Shown here piece after piece: positions 12,826 through 25,832 of a stretch of DNA of 64,000 nt. Position 1 is the first letter of the stretch; the number at the start of each line of letters is the position of its first letter. The DNA lies in assembly GCA_949152475.1 (NCBI GenBank), contig OX424559.1, positions 31,911,119 through 31,975,118 on the forward strand, read 5' to 3'. This stretch comes from Terebella lapidaria. Its lineage: Eukaryota; Annelida; Polychaeta; Terebellida; Terebellidae. The notes below the pieces were generated by a model. It was not told the origin of the DNA. It saw only the letters and a list, made by a program, of their open reading frames with translations, and did no database searches. Both the position numbers and the translations under genes were made by a program.

Positions 12826-13680
12826 CTTGATTTTATTTACTTTCAGCAGTAAATTGAATTACACTGCCAACAGTAATGTGCGTTTATGGTGCATGCCAAT
12901 GCATGAACTCTCATGTTAATATTTTTTTTACTTTGAATCACACTATGCTAAAGTTTTATTCACCTACAGCAGTGAATTAAATTACACTGTCAACAGTCAG
13001 TAATGTGTGTCTTATAGTATAGTATAGTTGTCCAGCCATAGATACTCTTATTTCCATCTATACCGTTACTTGGAACTCAAGAGTAAATATAACAAATGGA
13101 AATAAATTTAAATATCGCCCTACAGTCCTACACCTGTGCTTTTTCACTGGATGCTGTAATATACTATAATATTGTATCCCCCAGAACAAAGTTCGGCAGA
13201 TACTATGGATTTGTCTCTGTCGCGCCGCCGTGTCCGCATCAACCGGAGATATTTTCTTGTGAACTCTCTACAGGTTGCAAATCTTAATCGATTCTGATAA
13301 TTTTCTATACAGACACATCTTGTGGTAAGATCCCGACACCAATCGATCTTGGTTGCCAAATAGCAACCAAATTGGCGACACGTTTTGTGCTCAAATTAGC
13401 CTGTTTAACACACATGGATTGTGAATGCCATACGGGTGGGAGTTTTTGATGCATGATGACAAAATCGCAGAGGCACGATAAGAAAGACTGTCCCACGAAA
13501 CATATTGTTTTTCAGAATGATCAACTAAACAATAATTAGTTAACAGACTAACTTATTACGTCCAATAAAATACCCACTTGGACACCTGTGTTCACTCCAA
13601 TACCCTGTACTACGAAAGCAAATGCCACTGGATTCTTGTTCAGAATACAGAACTGATGTTTTTGGTGAAAACAACACAAT
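12826..13680. other. Intergenic, no gene
   Basis: Contains fragments of the 'cagcagtaaattaaattacactgcca' repeat seen at 6.5, 9.56 and 10.8 kb. No frame with recognisable motifs. Confidence 0.4.
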
Positions 13681-13683
13681 ATT

Positions 13684-14130
13684 ACCAAATAAGTTAACAT
13701 TAATTTTACCAATTAAGTCTATTATTGACCACAATAAAAATGGTTAGGACGAGAAATATTTATTATTGAGCTCACCAAAGTAAAGGTTTTGTCCAGTAGA
13801 TATTCTATGTCTGTAACCAAATAAGTTAACTTTATTTTTGCTAGTTAAGTCTATTAATGACCACGATAAAAATAGTTAAGACAAGAAACATTTATTATTG
13901 AGCTCAACAAAGTGAAGGTTTCGTCCAGTAGAGATTTCATGGGTGTAACCGAATAAGTTAACATTATTTTAACTAGTAAATTCTATTATTGACCACAGTA
14001 AAATTAGTTAGGACAAGAAACATTTATTATTGGGGTCAACAAGGTAGACATTTGATGGTTGTAATAATGGTCATAAATATTATGAAAGGAGTTAACATCA
14101 ATTTTTGCTTGTTGAGTCTGTTAATAGTTT
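13684..14130. repeat. Tandem array, 132-bp unit, about 3.3 copies
   Basis: ACCAAATAAGTTAAC or a variant recurs at 13684, 13816 and 13948, with a partial unit near 14086. Each unit carries TATTGACCAC and a TTTATTATTGAGCTCA word. It is unrelated in sequence to the Helentron-like core, despite the equal period. Confidence 0.85.
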
Positions 14131-15528
14131 AGGGGGCGACAGGGATGATAGGGCTATGGGGGATACACCCCAGCGGTCGTCAGCGACTTCAGTTCGTCTG
14201 GTTATTTATTCTATTACACTATTATTAACATTTTAATTTTTTGCTGGCCTACCCCAGTCTGTGGAATTTTTGAACCATTAGGACTAGCAAATTGGACTGA
14301 CTGTATATATTAAGCAAATACGAGCTGTCTCTATCAAATTATGATGTTAACAATGATTTTATTGGCTCCCTCAGTTAAACAAGATGCATTTTCTTTCATT
14401 TTCCAGCAAACACAATGTTATGACAACAAAATAAATTGAATTTGTTAAACTTGAAATGTACTCCGTACTTTTTTTGTGATTTCGTAGTCATGTACACAAG
14501 ATATGACTTCACAGCAGGCAAAATACAAATATCCCCACTACATGTTCATCTTGTTAAGCAAAATATTTGTTTCATTATTACTACGATATATACATTCCAA
14601 AATTTCTATGGGTCAAACATGTAGTTTCGATCCCTTGCATGTTAATGAAACACTTATCCACTTGTCAAGGGTTAGTGGGAAGCAAGCTCGTTGACCCGAG
14701 ATCCCCCATTTTTACAATGGGGATGCATACGCATTCATCAGGTGGGGTAATCAACAAAATCGCCAACATCTTAAGTACATGTATGTGTTGTATTTTGCGT
14801 TTGTTATTGTCATCGTCAAGGTCTACTGTATTTGTGGTGGTGGATTGGTGCCTACATTAGTAATACCGTAAAACGTGTGGTTTAGCACACCTCAATCTCA
14901 ATGTCATCTCATCTCACAAGCATAGATGAGTTCTTTTTTATATCTGGTACTTCAGAAAAAAATACTCCCTTGAGGTTAACCAGAAAGTCAAATTGAGGTT
15001 TCATTGCGTGCCCTACACCATATGTACATGTGTAACTAGTAGAGTAAACCAGCCTAATTTGGACCCCACCAGATTTCGTATATTTCAGCATATTTCAATG
15101 AATGTTCATGCAATGTGCCTGTCACTCATATACTGGCATCACTCAATGTATTGAAAATGTGTTCAGAATAATGCTTTTCATTGCTCACATGTACACCATT
15201 GTTTGTTTGTCTTGATTATTCTTGAAGAACAAAGTTTATTGTACATAATCAGGCATCCCGATTGAAAATGCTGGCTCCCCATGTGGCTGAATACTGTGAA
15301 GCCTGGTCAGTCAGCATCAGATGTCAAGATATTTGGGTGTCTTTTTTGGGAATTATAATTTTTCCCTCACCTTCACCCATGTAGATGGTGGCTCCACATG
15401 CAGCTGAATACTGTGAGGCCTGGTGAGCCTGCATCAGAAAGCACTGATGCTGGGGCCCACTGTAACAAAGAAAGGTTACTGTATTCACTGACTGACTGTG
15501 CTTGTACCTGGAAACCCTGTCAGCCAGC
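14131..15528. other. Intergenic; short duplicated segment at 15.26-15.45 kb
   Basis: A stretch of about 60 bp with GCTGAATACTGTGA and GCCTGGT occurs at about 15270-15330 and again at 15388-15445. Nothing else supported. Confidence 0.4.
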
Positions 15529-15529
15529 A

Positions 15530-15737
15530 TACTGTAAAAAGACTAATTTTGGCGGCTATTACATTTGGTGGTTTTGAATCCCAGGCTGTTTGGCGGAGAT
15601 TTAATTTGGCGGTTTTAAAACCACTTATATTTTTCAACCTATATCTAGCTTATTTGGCGGACGATTTAATTTGGCGGTTTCCCCTACCGCCAACTCCACC
15701 AAATAAATCGTCAGCCAAAATTAGTAGTTTTACAGTA
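15530..15737. mobile_element. MITE, CTGTAAAA family, 208 bp
   Basis: Ends are TACTGTAAAAAGACTAATTT and its near inverse, with TA at both edges suggesting a TA target duplication (Tc1/mariner-like integration). The interior is a series of TTTGGCGG / CCGCCAAA words giving foldback potential. Noncoding. Confidence 0.75.
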
Positions 15738-15739
15738 AT

Positions 15740-16439
15740 AGCAGTGACTTGTATACCACTGGTGAGTCACTTGTATTATATGATTAGAATAATGTTTTTC
15801 ATTGTCAGTTTGTACATTTTTTAATGTTCATCGCGACATGCTCATGATAATGTCTTTCCATGCTCTGATACTGTCACTGTATCATGCATAATTCATGAGC
15901 ATCATTCATATACTGCAATGTGTTTTTTAATGTGTAAATATTTTCAAATTAGTTATCAACATGTTGAAAAATAAGCACCATTGTCACTGACATTCGCAAG
16001 TTTTTCTATGCATAATGTATTTACTCTCACTGTTTAAGTGAACACCTCCAGCTTGGGACAACTCTCAGTTACTGAACATATTTTTTCAAGCCCAACCCAT
16101 CTTTCAACATTGTGATGCCCCTCTGATTAGTGAACACTTTTAACTTTCTGTGCTTGGGTCAAAAAGGCATTCATTCACGAGAGGTTTGACTGCAGCATAG
16201 TTACACACATTGTGATCCAACTCTATCACTGTGACAAGCTCAATTTTTTTTCCAGTCATTTTGCAGATTCATTATTGTCATTTCACCAAATATCATGGCA
16301 AACAAACCATTTTTGATGGTTATTGCTGTTAGATATGCAGATGCTGTTGGTCGTCTTCCTTGTTACTAGTTGCAGGAAAATTTCGAATAACAACAACAAA
16401 TGATAATCTGGTCATAGCATGTCAATTACCGGTATGACT
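15740..16439. other. Intergenic, no gene
   Basis: AT-rich with no motif-bearing frame and no repeat recognised. Confidence 0.4.
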
Positions 16440-16594
16440 AATGGCTTGCCAGCTCGACCACTGTTTCAAGCAAACATTTATTTACTCGTAGCAGTGAACT
16501 TTTATATAGATTGCCATACTGGCCATAGTAGAAATAACATGACCAGTATGGCTATTTTTATTATTAGCATTATTGTTGGCTAACAACAAACACA

Positions 16595-16803
16595 TACTGT
16601 AAAACGACTAATTTTGGTGGACGATTTATTCGGCAGATTTGGCAGTAGGGGCGAAACCGCCAAATTAAATTGTCCGCCAAATTAACTAGATATATGTTAA
16701 GAAATACATGTGAGTTTTAAAACCGCCAAATTAAATCTCCGCCAAAGAATGTGGGGCTCACAACCGCTAAATTTAATAGCTGACAATTAGTCTTTTTACA
16801 GAA
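16595..16803. mobile_element. MITE, second CTGTAAAA-family copy, inside the hairpin satellite
   Basis: Same termini and TTTGGCGG / CCGCCAAA interior as the 15.53-kb copy, in inverse arrangement. The first two satellite hairpins are about 420 bp apart, which is one 210-bp unit plus this insertion. Confidence 0.72.
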
Positions 16804-17867
16804 CGTGTAGTAGGGTACTAATATGTGAATACTGTTAACTTCATTCAGCATAAAATGGGCTTGTCAGCTCTACCACTGTTTCAAGCAAAAATTTATTTAC
16901 TCGTAGCAGTCAACTTTTATAAAGAAAAAACTACCATACTGGCCATAGTAGAAATACTATGACCAGTATGGTTATCTTGATTATTATTATTATTGTTGGC
17001 TAACAACAAGCATGTACCTGTAGTAGGGTACTAGTATGTGAATACTGTTAACTTCATTCAGCATAAAATGGGCTTCTCAGCTCTACCACTGTTTCAAGCA
17101 AAAATTTATCTACTCGTAGCAGTCAACTTTTATAAAGAAAAAATTACCATACTGGCCATAGTAGAAACACTATGACCAGTATGGTTATCTTGATTATTAT
17201 TATTATTGTTGGCTAACAACATACATATACCTGTTTAGCATGTTTAGGGTACTAGTATGTGAATACTGTTACTTCATTCAGCATAAAATGGGCTTGTCAG
17301 CTCTACCACTGTTTCAAGCAAATTTTTTTTTACTCGTAGCAGTCAACTTTTATAAAAAAAATTACCATACTGGCCATAGTAGAAACACTATGACCAGTAT
17401 GGTTATTTTGATTATCATTATTATTGTTGAATAACAACAAACATTCACCTGTAGTAGGGTACTAGTATGTGAATATTGTTAATTTCATTCAGCACAAAAT
17501 GTCCTTGCCAGCTCTACCACTGTTTCAAGCAAAAATTTATTTACTTGCAGCAGTCAACTTTTAACAAAAACACTGGCCATAGTAGGAATACTACGGCCAG
17601 TGTGGTTATCTCGATTATTATTATTATTGTTGTTGGCTAACAACAAGCATACACCTGTAGCAGGGTACTAGTATGTGAATACTGATAACTTCATTCAGCA
17701 CAAAGTGGGCTTGCCAGCTCTATCACTGTTTCAAGCAAAAATTTATTTACTCGTAGCAGTCAACTTTTATAGAAAAATAAAAATGGCCATACTGGCCATA
17801 GTAGAAATACTATGGCCAGTATGGTTATTTTGATTATTATTATTATTGTTGGCTAACAACAAACATA

Positions 17868-18003
17868 TTTCTTTAGTTATTTTTTTCAGGGCACCACAGG
17901 AAGACAGCTTTACCAAGCTATGTGGTGACCCGGCTATTTCGTTGTTTGTAATGAGTGTTGTGTATCATAGTTATATAGCCGAATAAATTTGAAAAAAAAA
18001 AAA
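17868..18003 (+). mobile_element. 5'-truncated LINE 3' tail
   Basis: About 135 bp inserted in a satellite unit, ending ATAGCCGAATAAATTTG plus a poly-A run. The stretch CAGCTTTACCAAGCTATGTG resembles 3' ends of CR1/L2-type non-LTR elements. Spacing of the flanking satellite hairpins (352 bp) equals one unit plus this insert. Confidence 0.6.
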
Positions 18004-18430
18004 TATATATACCTGTAGCGGGGTACTAGTATGTGAATATTGTTAATTTCATTCAGCACAAAATGTCCTTGCCAGCCCTACCACTGTTTCAAGCAAAAAT
18101 TTATTTACTCGTAGCAGTCAACTTTTATTAAAAAATTACCATACTGGCCATAGTAGAAATAATATGACCAGTATGGTTATTTTGATTATTATTATTATTA
18201 TTGTTGGCTAACAACAATATACCTGTACTAGGGTACTAGTATGTGAATACTGTTAACTTCATTCAGCATAAAATGTCCTTGCCAGCTCTACCACTGTTTC
18301 AAGCAAAAATTTATTTACTTGCAGCAGTCAACTTAAAAAAAAAAAAACACTGGCCATAGTAGGAATACTACGGCCAGTGTGGTTATCTTGATCATAATTA
18401 TATTGTTACTGGTCAACTATAAGAAATAAT

Positions 18431-19013
18431 ATACAGCAGTCTACTCAAATTGACTTATAGCAGTCAATTTATTTTTACTCATGTATAGCCTATTCCATTG
18501 TGCACTACACTGCCCCTGGTGGCAGTGGCCAACACCATGACTAATTTCAGTTTATGGTGTCACAATCTCAAGTGCTGCCGCCTAGTGGCAGACCACCTGC
18601 TGCAGTAAAAAAAAATGTTGACTTGACAGAGTAAAAAAAAGTTGATGTATTGAGGTAAATGCTGGTTTACTGTAAAACCTAGTGTTCCTGACTGGTAACA
18701 ACAATGGGCCAACAAATTCACAAAAATTGTAAACATCGAGTTTCCGACGACAAGAAACATACCAAAGAGCTGTACAAAAATACATTTGCATATATAAATA
18801 TTCATACATGGGAGAGATCCTGCGTTCTAAATTTGTTATAGTTTACCCAACTAACATAACGGGAAAATATCTCCTAAGACACTCGAACATGACGGAACGT
18901 GATTATCGGTCTAACTGACGTTTCAGCGAACAAAATTATACAACCGTATTTTCATTAACTGCGTACAACAGTATCACAAATTCACGATAATATAGCAACG
19001 AGCCTCACAATAT
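18431..19013. other. Intergenic, no gene
   Basis: Short hydrophobic frames on the minus strand (81 and 75 aa) overlap each other in different frames and have no splice or family support. Confidence 0.4.
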
Positions 19014-19019
19014 TTTATT
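19014..19019 (-). terminator. Candidate polyadenylation signal of gene A
   Basis: A canonical AATAAA on the minus strand about 230 bases after the gene A stop codon. No RNA evidence is visible, so this is a position-based call. Confidence 0.4.
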
Positions 19020-19250
19020 TACATTTTCATTGATACACTGTACCTCGTTTTGACAAGCGTGAGTGAACAAATGCACATCCCGAAGTGGTGAGAATTTTAT
19101 GAACACTATTATTTGGAACGCAAGATAAATGTGCATCTACAGTAAATTTTAGTCCTACATGACTATTGCATAACGTTGTGTCCATAATAAATGCGTGCAT
19201 ATTCATAATAAACACGAAACCAAAGAATAAAATGGCATTAAAGTCCTGAA

Positions 19251-22200
19251 CTATACGTTAACCGGCGCCGGCGAATCTTTTTCCTTGTCATTCCCGTTGA
19301 CTAAAACGTTTAATTCCTCGGCGCCATTTTGTTGTAGTTTCAATTGTTGGCGCTTGAGGCGCCACCGGGCGATACGCCTAAGCGGGAAGCAGATAGCCCC
19401 GGCCAATGCTAATACTGACCCCGCAACGTAAAACGTTAAATTGTAATACCCTGTTGCGTCAAATAGTGCTCCTGAAACATAATAAATAAATTAGTGTACA
19501 TACGTCATGCACAAATACACACGAAAAAAAATATTTACAAATAATCAGTTCTAATTGATATGACATAACATTTCAATCAAACAGCTGTCTGAATCTCAAG
19601 ATCTTAATTTGAGGATATTTTCAAATTTCGAATCACGGAATATTGCGGACTACCATATTACCTGCTATAGGCGCGCCGATAAAAGACGAGAGTCCTTGGC
19701 ATAACGTCACCAGTCCGAACGCACTCGTGAGTTTCTCCAGACCCATTAACTCGACCATAATGATGGAGCGTAATGACACGAAGGCGGCTGTGGATTGGGA
19801 GAATATAAATGATTGTAACCGTTTTTGACTACACTATATATATGATAATTCAATGTCCACTACATTGTATATATGAACATTTTTACATCCACGAACGTAT
19901 TAAGCATGTGCAATAGTAACGCTCATATAATAGTAATATTTTATTTGAACATGTGTTATTCATAAGGGGGGAAACAAGGGGGGAAACTTTGTCACCTTAT
20001 GAATAATAAGTTCGTTTATGAATATCAAACAAATACTGCCCTATACGTGGTTTTATTCTGCCCGCGGCCGTTTCCAGGAACCCGAGCTTGCGACCAAGGG
20101 CGAAATAAAAGCACGTGTAGGCAGTGTTTGGTTATTTATATAGCCACAAGTTTTTTTTTATATAGCCACAAGTCTAAACTATTCAAATACTTTCGACAGT
20201 CAAGTACGGGAAGTATTATCTCCATACAAACTTGATACCCTTCTGCACATCAGGGCCAAGTTAATGTTTTGTGCAATTCTTGTTAAATTTATCTGGGGCC
20301 ACCCCAGGTTTCTACTATCAATTCGCATAGGGATTGTCGGGACGTTATTAAATGTAACTTTATACTTGCATGCATACAGCCGTATGCGATGTGTGCGATA
20401 TATATATATACCATTCGAAACAACCATGTAATTATTCAACATAACAGTTTTTTTAAACGTGTACACGCCAATACCCACTTGATTGGGGTGCGGTAAGCCA
20501 TGACCAGCAAACAGGCCAAAAACATGATATACACCAGAAATTAGGCTTCGCAGTTTGATGCATGTAAATTGACGGGTCTTAAATTCATGAAATTGTATTC
20601 TCACATGTTGATGACTAAATGAAAGCGATATAACACCAAAAATAAAGACGCTAGATTTAGCAAATGCTCTTCCATGTGCACGACACGAATGTTTATGCAA
20701 AACGCTGAATATTTGAGGATAATCGATTCATAGTGTGTTAATCAATATGTTATCTGGTGCATTTTTGAACAGCTGGTGAACTAAACATAATGATTCGCTG
20801 GTTTCCAATTCGTGACAATAATACGTGACCACCTGCATACATTAAACTAAATCATGGTACTTATGATTTGGTTGAAAAAAAAACCTCGACATTGACTTTT
20901 TTGTTTGAAGATACAGGTGCGCGAAAGACAACAGGAGAAAGTTGTAAATATACAAAGAGTTTTGCGGTATACTTTCGCCCGTGCTCATCACACGGCCTTA
21001 GGCTAGTGTTACAAGCCTTATGTTGAGTGGTTTACATGCTTTCACGTTTGTACATCTTTAGGTTTTCAAGTGATCAAGTGATTGATAGTCCGAATTGATT
21101 AACAGCAATTAACAGCAGTGATAAATGCATATATTATCATATATATTGAGAGCTAATTCGTCGATGCTCAAGGCTTTGCACTCACTTCAATATTAGTATA
21201 CTTCTATAGCATAGAGTAAATCTACAGAATACGAGGTGGACCATGCATAGTGTGAGTGTCGTCTTCATCCGGACATGCTATCGAAACCAGGATCGCCGGC
21301 TATTGGTACAACAAAGTTCATGGGATTCGATGGCAAATCCACAGCTTTGCGATCTCGTTCATAAAGATAACAAAATAAGCTTCCATGTACATTCTATATA
21401 TCAATTGGCCCATGGTGTATATCCATACTCCATATGTAAAACGTAGTTGTAACTATATGTTACAGTTTGACCGTGCGAGAATAACAAGCGGTCTATTTGG
21501 ACCATGTAGCTAGTTAATTGGAGGTCATTGTCGAAACTTGTCGGAAAGTGTCACAAAATGACATGGCTATTAGGATTAAAATACTAACCCTGTATGATGC
21601 CTATATGGACGAAGTGTTATAACAGTGGGTTATTATTCCCCTACGTTATAACATGTATAACCTTGTATAATAAAACACAAACGCTTCGTGGAATTTGGGA
21701 ATATGCTATTGACGATCCAGCCATTGATGAGCATAGTATATAAGTTAGGTATATAGTGGTACATGTATTTATTCCCCGGCATCATATTCATAAAACAGAA
21801 CATTTTTTCTTCGAAGAATATTATTTGTTAGCAAATTGTCCTTTGGAAAGGCGTCAAATCGAAAATCAATTGATCAACACGTGGTATCGAGTGATGAATT
21901 ATATTGATTTTTAGAGGTTTTTTTTAGAAATGGATATATTTGACCTCTATGTGTATGTATGGAAACTGATATCAGAATACAGCGTATATATACGCGCACA
22001 TCCAATACTATCGATTTTCTTCATATATTATATTGATACTAAATCACCATCATTACCATGATTACGGACAAGTTCTGAAGTGAACATCGAATTGCAAGGG
22101 TCATAATCAAAACTTGTGGATTGCGTACATGTTGAAAGTCACATAGTGCATTTCATCGCTTGAAAAACGTTGAAAAGTATAAACCATGAAACCTCAAGCC

Positions 22201-25200
22201 GACAAAAACGTCGAAAACTACAGACATCATTTTGGCCTAAAATTGGGACTGATGCGTCCATAATTGTAATACTGGTATCACAGTCACATGCCTTCGAGTC
22301 GACGAATCATTATGACCTTGTCAGGTATCAATGTTCAAATGTAACCCTTATTGTTACCATTGACTTATACATTTGATATGGTACATCCATCGGCGTAGGT
22401 AATTGATTGACTAGGGCGATTACGGCTCATCGAACGTAACATTGTCAATACACTCGGGGATGACAAGGTCAAGCGCCTAACATGTACGTTATCACGATTT
22501 ATCTAATCAACAACTGGTCCACATTACGGACGATGATTGAATTTCTCGTATATCGATGATACTTGAATATGCAAATGAACGGACACGTTGACAACAATAA
22601 AAGTCGAATGATGGGCAATGGTTAACAATGACGGCAACAATTTTTTTTTGTTTTTTGTATCTGGGGTTAGCAATAGTGGCTTAAAATTCTACATGTACTT
22701 CACAAAATGTAGAGGGCGAAGGGCAGGCGGGCTTATTGCAACTTTATTACATCGGTTTATAGACTTTGATGTGACCCTGTGCATCTGATTAACTTTCATG
22801 ACTAAATGTGGTTTTAATCAAGTCCATATATCAAGGTCCAACATTATCTTCGACAAAATGAACAATGACGCCCATCCTTTTATGCAAATATAAGTAGCGA
22901 ATATGGATTAACCTATTAATTTATACGACATTCAGATTGCTGCCATATAAAAGTTCCTTCTCACGATGATGGCAACAGCATAATAAGGCAAGAGGGCCAA
23001 CTTCCAGATAATTACCCCAAATCGTGGATCCATTGCAGCAACAAATTATATACTGAGCCCTTTTGAGAAATTTACATGGAGACAGAAGAGATACTTCTAG
23101 TAGTGCTAGTATTTCAACTAATACATTTTTAAAATTACCTTATACAATGATACATACCCTAGCAACAAAAATTATCACTTACCTATACAAGTGCCGAAGA
23201 GAAAACTATACACGGCCAGAAGCCAGTAACTATAGCAGAATGGACAGAGCATGGTCGCCACCCCGCCCAATACAAGGGCGCAGTTGTTAATGAGCAGGCA
23301 GTCCGCCCAGGGCTGGTCAGAGATCCACCCGCAACCCACGCGGGCCACCGTGTTGGCTATGCCTATTATGGAGATGAGAAACGCGGCTTGACCCCGATCC
23401 AAACCGAAACTGATACCAAGATCGGGAAGGTAGATAAACGGCACGAAGAAACCTGGTGAGAAAAACGAGCAAACGTGAATAGTTTAGCATCGGATAATAA
23501 TGTTGTACACATGCATATTCTTCTGGTATTTATGTTTGAGATAGTTTTGAAATATGGCGTGATTAATGAATTTTGAGGACGTGGGATAAGTGCAAAATGT
23601 AGGAAATATCAGCCATATTTCAAGTGATAAATTGATAATATCAAACATGTTGGCCCTTTTTCATATACATGTCGAACAATGGCGAGAAAAAAAAATGCCC
23701 GGAACAAGAAACTAAGGCTGCAGGGAAAGACGAGACATTGAATTTATGTGACATCGACATGCAATTTCACTTACCAGCCATACAGAGGAAACAAGAAAGT
23801 CCATAGATACAGAACACAGGGTTTCCTAATAGCGAGAAATCCATCATTTCTTTAAACGTATCAGTCAAGGATTTACAAGCTTTCTTGGCACGGGTGCATC
23901 GTTCATTGCTTTTTGTCGAGTCTGATTCCGAACCGGGAATCGACGTGATACTTTTCACGTAGGATTCCATGTTTTCACTTTGTTTGTACTCGGGAAGGTT
24001 CTGTACGCTTCCCGCGTACAATATATCCTTTTTGTACATGGGTCGCTGTACGTCCGCTGTTTTGTGGTGTCTATGGTGCGCATCTTGTTTTGACGCGTTT
24101 GTCTTTCGTACGCGCAAGTCATCACAACTCATTGACATGCATGGTCCTTCGCTGCAACTCATGGATGCGGTGGGGATGTTATGCATTGACTGTGAGCAAA
24201 GATTGTCTGGATTTTCCGCCTTGACCTTTTCGCCGGACATGGAATACTTGAGTTTATTCTTGAGCAAATCCTTCGGTTGACTTGGAAAAGCCACTGGTCT
24301 GCTTTCTAACTCCTTTTCAACGATCAACCCGTCAACGGGCTCTTTCCTCGTCGAGCTAGACTCCGTACTAGAACGAGATTTAGACCTTTTTCTAGTGGGT
24401 TCCAGCGGTCTGAAGAGGCAGCCACAGACGATTCCATTCAGGCAAATCGCTGCAATGATCCAAGTCGCGCCTTTCCAAGCATAGGCCTCGATCAGTTTCT
24501 CACACATAGGCGCGAATACGAAGCCTCCAATTCCAGACCCACACACGGCTATACCAGTGGCCAAGGCCCGGCGCTTCTCGAAGTAGTAGCCAACCATAAC
24601 AATGGCTGGTAGGTACATAAGTCCAAAACCAGCACCTACGAATAAGGAAAGTTGATGGTTTATTTACTACATGTACATGTATTTGTATAAAGATTATCTG
24701 TGCAACATGGCGAAGTTAATATAAATATTACTCTCAATTGATTGCCACTCGTATTGTGATATGATTTGATCCACTATAAACATCTCGGAAACTTGTATAC
24801 ATGTATACTCAACAGAAAGTTTACAGTCATATGAAATTATATTATTCCATGTAGCTGTACGCACAACTTATTGGTACGTGTATCGCTAGACAAATTCCAA
24901 TTTTTTGAAATTATTTTTCGCGATCAATGATACATGTTTTGAACAAACCTGTGAGAAGGCCATAGGTCACTATAAGCACTTGTATGTTAGGGCTGAGAGT
25001 GCTAAGTACAAGGGCACTGGCGGCCATGACGCTGCCGATGATTGCGATCAACCGACATCCGAACTTGTTGGTCAACGCTCCTACCAGTGGTCCTGTAGAG
25101 AAGGTAGAAACAAAGTTAACAACTGAAACCAAAGTAATCAAAGAACAGCAGTGTACTTTTGAACATGACATCGCTCATGAAAAGTGCTTAGAGGGTATAT

Positions 25201-25817
25201 TTCACAAAGGATAATCAGACTTTACATTCGCCAAGTTCCTAAGGCTTGCCCGAGTGAGATTTGTAACAATGTTGTCAAGTTAGATTAACGTATATTCTAT
25301 AAGGCACGGGGCCCTACCCTTATGAAACCACAACACCACAAATCATGACCAATCAAAATTACTGTCGAGAATATCGATAATGGACTCGTCCGGTGCTGGG
25401 GAATACATGTACATTGAAATAATACAGATCAAAACTCTTTCTTGAATGGTACTTCCTACACTCACCCATGCTGAGGTACATGCCGTTGAGTACCGACCCA
25501 ACCCAGGATGTAGTCTCCTTCCCTTCCCCGAAGTGGTCGAGGAACTCAAGGAAGAAAATCCCGAAGGAGAAGCAAACCCCGTCCACGAGGAAGTTGACGA
25601 AGAAGGATGAGCACATGATCACCCAGCCGTAACCGCCGTCCGGTGGAATCGGTGGACCCAACTCGGAGTCGTCGTTGGTCGAGTCTGTCGTGGCGGCACA
25701 AGTCGCAGCGCCATTTTTTTGTTTCTCTAGAGGCTTGTTGTCGGTGTTTATCTGTTTATCCATGTTGTTGCCGTCGTCGGTTTTCAGTGGTTGTTTTTCA
25801 CTTCCGTCGCCCTCCAT
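19251..25817 (-). CDS. Monocarboxylate transporter, SLC16 family, MCT9/12/14-like (gene A), six coding exons
   Basis: Predicted plasma-membrane carrier of the major facilitator superfamily. SLC16 proteins move monocarboxylates or small solutes such as creatine or carnitine. The exons, in transcript order, are 25817-25466, 25092-24949, 24635-23775, 23452-23183, 19787-19662 and 19471-19251. All have GT-AG junctions and all introns are phase 1, giving 657 aa. The TM1 signature DGGYGW is at residues 60-65 and the TM5 signature (YFEKRRALATG to GSGIGG) at about 183-203. A cytosolic loop of about 185 residues (245-430), rich in Ser and Lys, separates the two six-helix halves. In TM8 the Arg of the MCT1 Asp-Arg pair is kept (R490) but Asp is Asn (N486), which I recall from the MCT9/12/14 branch. 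The start is the first ATG after an acceptor (ttttatttcag before 25832), so an upstream noncoding exon is likely. Intron 4 is 3.4 kb. Substrate is not predictable. The family call is very secure, the subfamily moderate. Confidence 0.93.
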
Positions 25818-25832
25818 CTTGCGAATTTCCAC

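Larger units (their letters stand above)
16440..18430. repeat. Hairpin satellite, 207-217-bp unit, eight units
   Basis: Each unit has GGGTACTAGTATGTGAATA, CCACTGTTTCAAGCAAA, TTTACTCGTAGCAGTCAAC and an inverted repeat with 14-17-bp arms. The hairpins lie at about 16513, 16933, 17147, 17364, 17571, 17787, 18139 and 18347. The loop is GAAA or GGAA in most units. Units end in (ATT)n and TTGTTGGCTAACAACAA. A MITE and a LINE tail have inserted. Confidence 0.9.

Noticed and set aside
16440-18430. CRISPR-like regular spacing of repeats
   Set aside because: The whole 210-bp unit is repeated and there are no unique spacers; it is a eukaryotic satellite.
20200-20700. 166-aa minus-strand frame inside intron 4 of gene A
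   Set aside because: No domain or splice support, and it crosses noncoding AT-rich intron sequence.
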